A DNA stretch of 64,000 nt from Pleodorina starrii (lineage: Eukaryota; Chlorophyta; Chlorophyceae; Chlamydomonadales; Volvocaceae). The stretch lies in NCBI GenBank assembly GCA_030267565.1, contig BRXU01000001.1, positions 5,642,001-5,706,000 of the forward strand. Reading direction: 5' to 3'. The notes below the pieces were generated by a model. That model was not told where the DNA came from. It saw only the letters and a list, made by a program, of their open reading frames with translations, and did no database searches. Positions 52,829-64,000 of this stretch are shown one piece after another; the stretch's first letter is position 1; the number at the start of each line of letters is the position of its first letter. Position numbers and translations under genes: made by a program.

Positions 52829-60363
<7,535 letters not shown>

Positions 60364-61365
60364 ACGGAAGCGGGTGATTGGCGAGGGAAGCCGGAGCAGT
60401 TAGCAGTTGTCAGCAAAGAAGACCTGAGCTTATAATGTCTTGCTCAGCAAGCATCTCTAAACTGATGCCGTTTGCAGTATTATGAAAGGGCGCTTTTCCG
60501 GGGCACGTGTTGGTCAGGCAGCACGGTCTGTATGTGAATGGTGGTCATCTGGTCAACCTACCCCACGAGCAGCAACTCACTCGGAGGAGCAGGCCAAGGA
60601 AGTTGACAACCCCAGTGGTTGCAAGTGCGACAGGCGTCGCGACTGACGCCAGACCCTGCCCGCGAGTTGCCCCGACATTTTCGGGACGGTTTGCGAATTC
60701 GCTGCCGCAGGATTTGTGCTCCAGCTGATCATTACGGCCCACAAAGCGCTGTAGTGACTCGTAAAGAGATACTGACGAGAGTGAGCTGTTCAGACTCGCT
60801 CGAGACTAGGGCTGCCTTTCATCCACGCGCTCATTCATGTACTCTGAGCAGTGTACAGTCGCTTATCGCTAGAACAGCTTGCGGATGTGAAACAGAGAAA
60901 GTAAGCAGACACAGGTCGTTCCGACAAGTTATGTCCAAACTTGACACATCCACGAGCACTCAGTGGTTTACGTAGAAGTTCGCAGACAGAGTGAACGCAA
61001 ACAGTGTTCAGCCCCTGCTGTTTGCGTTACACCGGTAATAATATTCCGGCATAAACGACGTGACGTACACCAGAATGCCTCGAAGGACAAAGGTTCCACA
61101 TCAACAGTGACTACCGGTACGGTGGCAATAGTGCGTCCATGCCACTGACACTGTCCTTCATCGCAATCCGCGTTGACAACGAAACGTCAGCACGGTGCCT
61201 CGTCATGTCGTACGTCCCGTTTTCAGCGTCTCTCGTTCGTTGTCCGCCGCCCCCGTGCGCCTCCCGGCCCCCTCATTCCTTCATGTCAATCCACACGCAT
61301 CAGTTCCATCCCTTCCATACGGGCAGTTCCCCCTCCCACAGGCCTCCTCACTCCTCGGACTGCTG
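60364..61365. other. 5' flank of the 5'-nucleotidase gene and 3' flank of the cyclophilin gene
   Basis: The first exon or start of the 5'-nucleotidase should lie just beyond 60363, since the frame of its first recognised exon has no ATG up to the stop near 60450. TGTAA on the minus strand (61031-61027), 335 bases past the cyclophilin stop, may be the poly(A) signal. No other gene seen. Confidence 0.45.
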
Positions 61366-63848
61366 CTACCACGAATCAAAGTTCCCGAAGCTCCCCCCAG
61401 CCACCTTGGCCTTCTTCGCCGGGGGGTCCTCAGCGCCCCCTCCTCGCCGCTCTTCCCCGGTCTCCTGCACCGCTGATGCCGCCGCCGCCGTCGCCGCCGC
61501 GGCGGCAGCGACACCCACGGGACGCTGCTGCGGCGGTGGCGGCTGCATCGGCTGCTTGGTGGACAGCAGTGCCGCGCTGATGTACTTCCCGACGCCGCTG
61601 CGCACAGGCTGCGGCCGCGCTGCCGCCGTGCCGTCGTCCCCTTCGCCAGCTCCGGCTGAGGGCTTGCTGTACCAGGTCCCGATCTGCAAGCGGCGGGTCG
61701 AGTCAGGTCGGATCAGGCGGCACTCAGGCATGGCCCCCCCGCCGGCGGACCCATCGATGTACCCCCACCACCCACCCACCTTGTTTGCGAGCGGGTCGGA
61801 CGCCGCCGCGGCCTCCTTCTCCGCCTTCTTGCGGGCGGCCGCCTCCGCCCGGGCCTCCTCCTCCTCCAGCTCGTAAAAGGGGTTGGTGAAGATGGTGGCG
61901 CCTGGACCGGGACCGGGTTTTAGGGTTTTAGGGAGGGAGGCCGCGGGACGCGTTGCAACGCGGGCCGAGTACAGCTCAACAACGGGGACCACAACGCGAA
62001 CCGCGCTGGCGCTGTGGCTCGGACCCAGCCCTGGATGCCTTTGAGGTGCCCTAACAGCGGCTTGCCCGCCGACGTGCTCTACAACCCCTCCAATAGTTCC
62101 CTCAGGTTAGCGGCTCCGGAAAACGCCCTCATCGACCGGCAGCCCTGGCTGCCTCGTGCCACACTCCCGGCCTCGCCCTCGCCCTCGTCCACATCCCCGC
62201 CCCCTCCCGCTCCCGCAGCCGCACCTTTGATTGTGATGGGTGCTGTGGGCCGGTCGTCCGGGTCTGTGGGCACCCGCTCCATCGCTGACAACACGTCCAG
62301 GCCCCCCACCACCCGGCCGAACACCGAGTGCTTGAAGTCCAGGTGCCGGCAGCTCTGGTGGGGGGGGGGCGAAGGGGCGAACGAGGGGGGAGGGGACAGG
62401 GGCGGAACGGCGGGCCTTGAAATGGCATGCACCAATGAACAAACGACGCATGGCTGTGGCACGGCGAGATGCGTAGGCTGGTACACGCGGGGTTCGGACG
62501 AGCATTACCCGCTGCATTTGGCAGGCAGGTTAACTTTGCTGTGTTGGGCGCTCGCGATTGATTACGTCAACACAGAGACAGCCGCACTGTCGCATCTGCC
62601 TCCCCTTTGCTCTTGCTCTGTGGCCCCACGGGACTTCATAACACAGCGCTTATAACACCGGATCGCACCAGATCACATCACCTGGAATACAGCCGCGGCT
62701 TCTTCTCAAGCGACATGCCGTCGGTCCTCCCCAAGCAACCCCTTCCTTGCGCCCCTCCACCGCACGGGCGCTTGCAACCCTCCCCCCTCGCCAGCCCCCT
62801 CAAACCCTCGCCCTCGGCCAGTCCCACCCCACCTTGAACGTCACGAAGAACTGCGACCCGTTGGTGTTGGGTCCGCTGTTGGCCATGGACAGCACCCCCC
62901 GGCCCGCATGCAGCAGCCGGGAGTCAAGCTCATCTCGGAAGGTGGGACCGAAGATGGACTCGCCGCCCTTGCCCGTGCCCGTGGGGTCGCCTCCCTGGAT
63001 CATGAAGTTCTTTATGGAGCGGTGGAACACAGTGCCATCGTAGTAGCCCATGTCGCACAGCGCCAGGAAGTTCTCGCAGGTGCGGGGCGCCAGGTCGCAG
63101 TGCAGCTCGCAGTTCAGGTCGCCCAGGCTGGTGTGCAGCCGCACGTAGCCCTTCTTGGCGGGGGTGCGCTGCAGCCGGCTGCGCGCTCGCTCGTTGCGGG
63201 TGGTGGGCTGCCAGGCGGTGGAAGTGAAGGAGCGAGAAGCGGCGCCCGTAGTGGCAGCCGACTCCACGTACTTGACGTGGCCCGCCGCCTCGTACCACTG
63301 AGCCGGGCTGGGCTTGCCGCCGTTGGCGTCGGAGGAGGAGCCGGCGGCCGCCGCCGCCGCCGCGGCCCCAGTGGCGGCCCCTCCTCCGCCCTTGCCCTTG
63401 GCTCCGCCCGCCGGCTTGATGTAGTCATCCGTATCCCAGGTGACGGCCCCGGGCTTGAAGGCCGGCATGTCCTGACTCCGGTCCGGAGCGCGCAGCCGCC
63501 AGTCCCCGCCGCCGCCGGCGACAGCGGCAGCGGCGGCGGCGCCTGTCCCTGCGGCCGGTGCCGTTTGGCCCGACGTCGACGCGGCGCCTTGTTGCCGGTC
63601 GTGCGCCTGTCCCTGACCTCCCGCTGCCGCGCTGGCCGCGGTGGCTCCTCCTGCCGCCTTGAGCTTGGCCTCCGCCAGCAGCCTCGCCGCCTCCGCCCGC
63701 TTGCCGCCTCCCCCGCTGGCGAAGGCGCTCTTGGCGTCCTGAGTGTTGAGAGCACCCAGCGCCCGTTTCATGTCCTCGGTGGCGTTGCGGATGCTGCTGC
63801 CGGCGGCTGCCTCGTCGTCCTCGTCGTCCAGAGTCAACTGCCGCTTGA
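61366..63848 (-). CDS. PPIL2: PPIL2-type (CYP60) cyclophilin, 3' part; 5' end outside window
   Basis: Four exons with consistent phases: 63848-62833, 62354-62225, 61901-61780, 61683-61366; earlier exons lie beyond the right edge. In this family an N-terminal U-box gives ubiquitin-ligase function and the protein associates with spliceosomes; the U-box is not in view. Seen here: a Lys/Ala-rich linker, the family marker SFTSTAW, then the cyclophilin domain ([67 protein letters not shown]). The catalytic Arg, Phe, Met and Gln of FHR..NFMIQ are present; His replaces the usual drug-binding Trp, as is common in this subfamily. The end has GVGKYI and FGNFDSW, a PPIL2 hallmark. Expected in the nucleus. 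Confidence 0.93.
61918..61933. repeat. Interstitial TTTTAGGG dimer
   Basis: Two exact units in the intron 62224-61902 of the cyclophilin gene. Confidence 0.6.
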
Positions 63849-64000
63849 CTACGGGGCACGAAGGGGGGGCAGCAGCAGCACAGGCCTGGTCAAGGAGCAG
63901 AGAAGCAGCCGCGGGGGGTTTACGCCCAGTAAACCGCCAACAGAATCTGACATGGGGCATGCGGGAGCAGCGGAGGCCGCCCTCCGCGCCCGTCCGCCCC

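Noticed and set aside
61139..61876. Plus-strand 245-codon open frame
   Set aside because: It lies antisense to the well-supported last exons of the cyclophilin gene.

Overview
The window looks like nuclear DNA of a green alga of the Chlamydomonas/Volvox lineage (Chlamydomonadales). This is inferred from GC-rich, intron-dense genes, chromodomain Ty3/Gypsy elements, a thylakoid-lumen FKBP with a twin-arginine signal, and short intronic arrays of TTTTAGGG, the Chlamydomonas telomere unit. The species cannot be fixed from the sequence alone.

Bases 1 to about 24,100 are a retrotransposon nest. A partial retropepsin-like ORF with membrane segments is open at the left edge. Next come three LTR-complete Ty3/Gypsy elements and one miniature LTR element, each with TG...CA ends and a 5-bp target duplication: element 1 (3319-10022, minus, TGTAC), element 3 (10524-23184, plus, CATAG), element 2 (12412-19580, minus, GTGCG, inserted inside the pol gene of element 3) and a 480-bp TRIM (23528-24007, minus, CATCA). 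I see no difference between the paired LTRs of any element by eye, so the insertions look recent. Two features stand out. In all three elements gag and pol lie in the same frame, separated by one stop codon (UAG, UAG, UGA). In all three, Pol begins with a domain resembling phage Dam-type N6-adenine methyltransferases, placed before the protease. Its NPPY motif is intact only in element 1.

Bases 24,100 to 64,000 are gene-bearing host DNA with eight recognisable genes. Seven were modelled exon by exon with consistent splice phases; SmD3 has a single exon. They are: a CASTOR/POLLUX-like ion channel (minus, 33619-25375); the spliceosomal core protein SmD3 (minus); a DUF155/RMND1-family protein (plus, 35135-39854); a GT49 (LARGE-type) glycosyltransferase (minus, 45754-42290) with a possible in-frame TAG; a lumenal FKBP-type isomerase (minus, 48272-46799); a TRM10 tRNA (guanine-9) methyltransferase (plus, 48824-51084); a HAD-type NT5C2-like 5'-nucleotidase (minus, about 60363-52829); and the 3' part of a PPIL2-type cyclophilin (minus, 63848-61366) that runs off the right edge. 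These are housekeeping and organelle functions: splicing, tRNA modification, protein folding, nucleotide metabolism, glycosylation and ion transport. They do not form one pathway. SmD3/DUF155 and FKBP/TRM10 are divergent pairs about 0.5 kb apart. DUF155/GT49 and TRM10/5'-nucleotidase are convergent.
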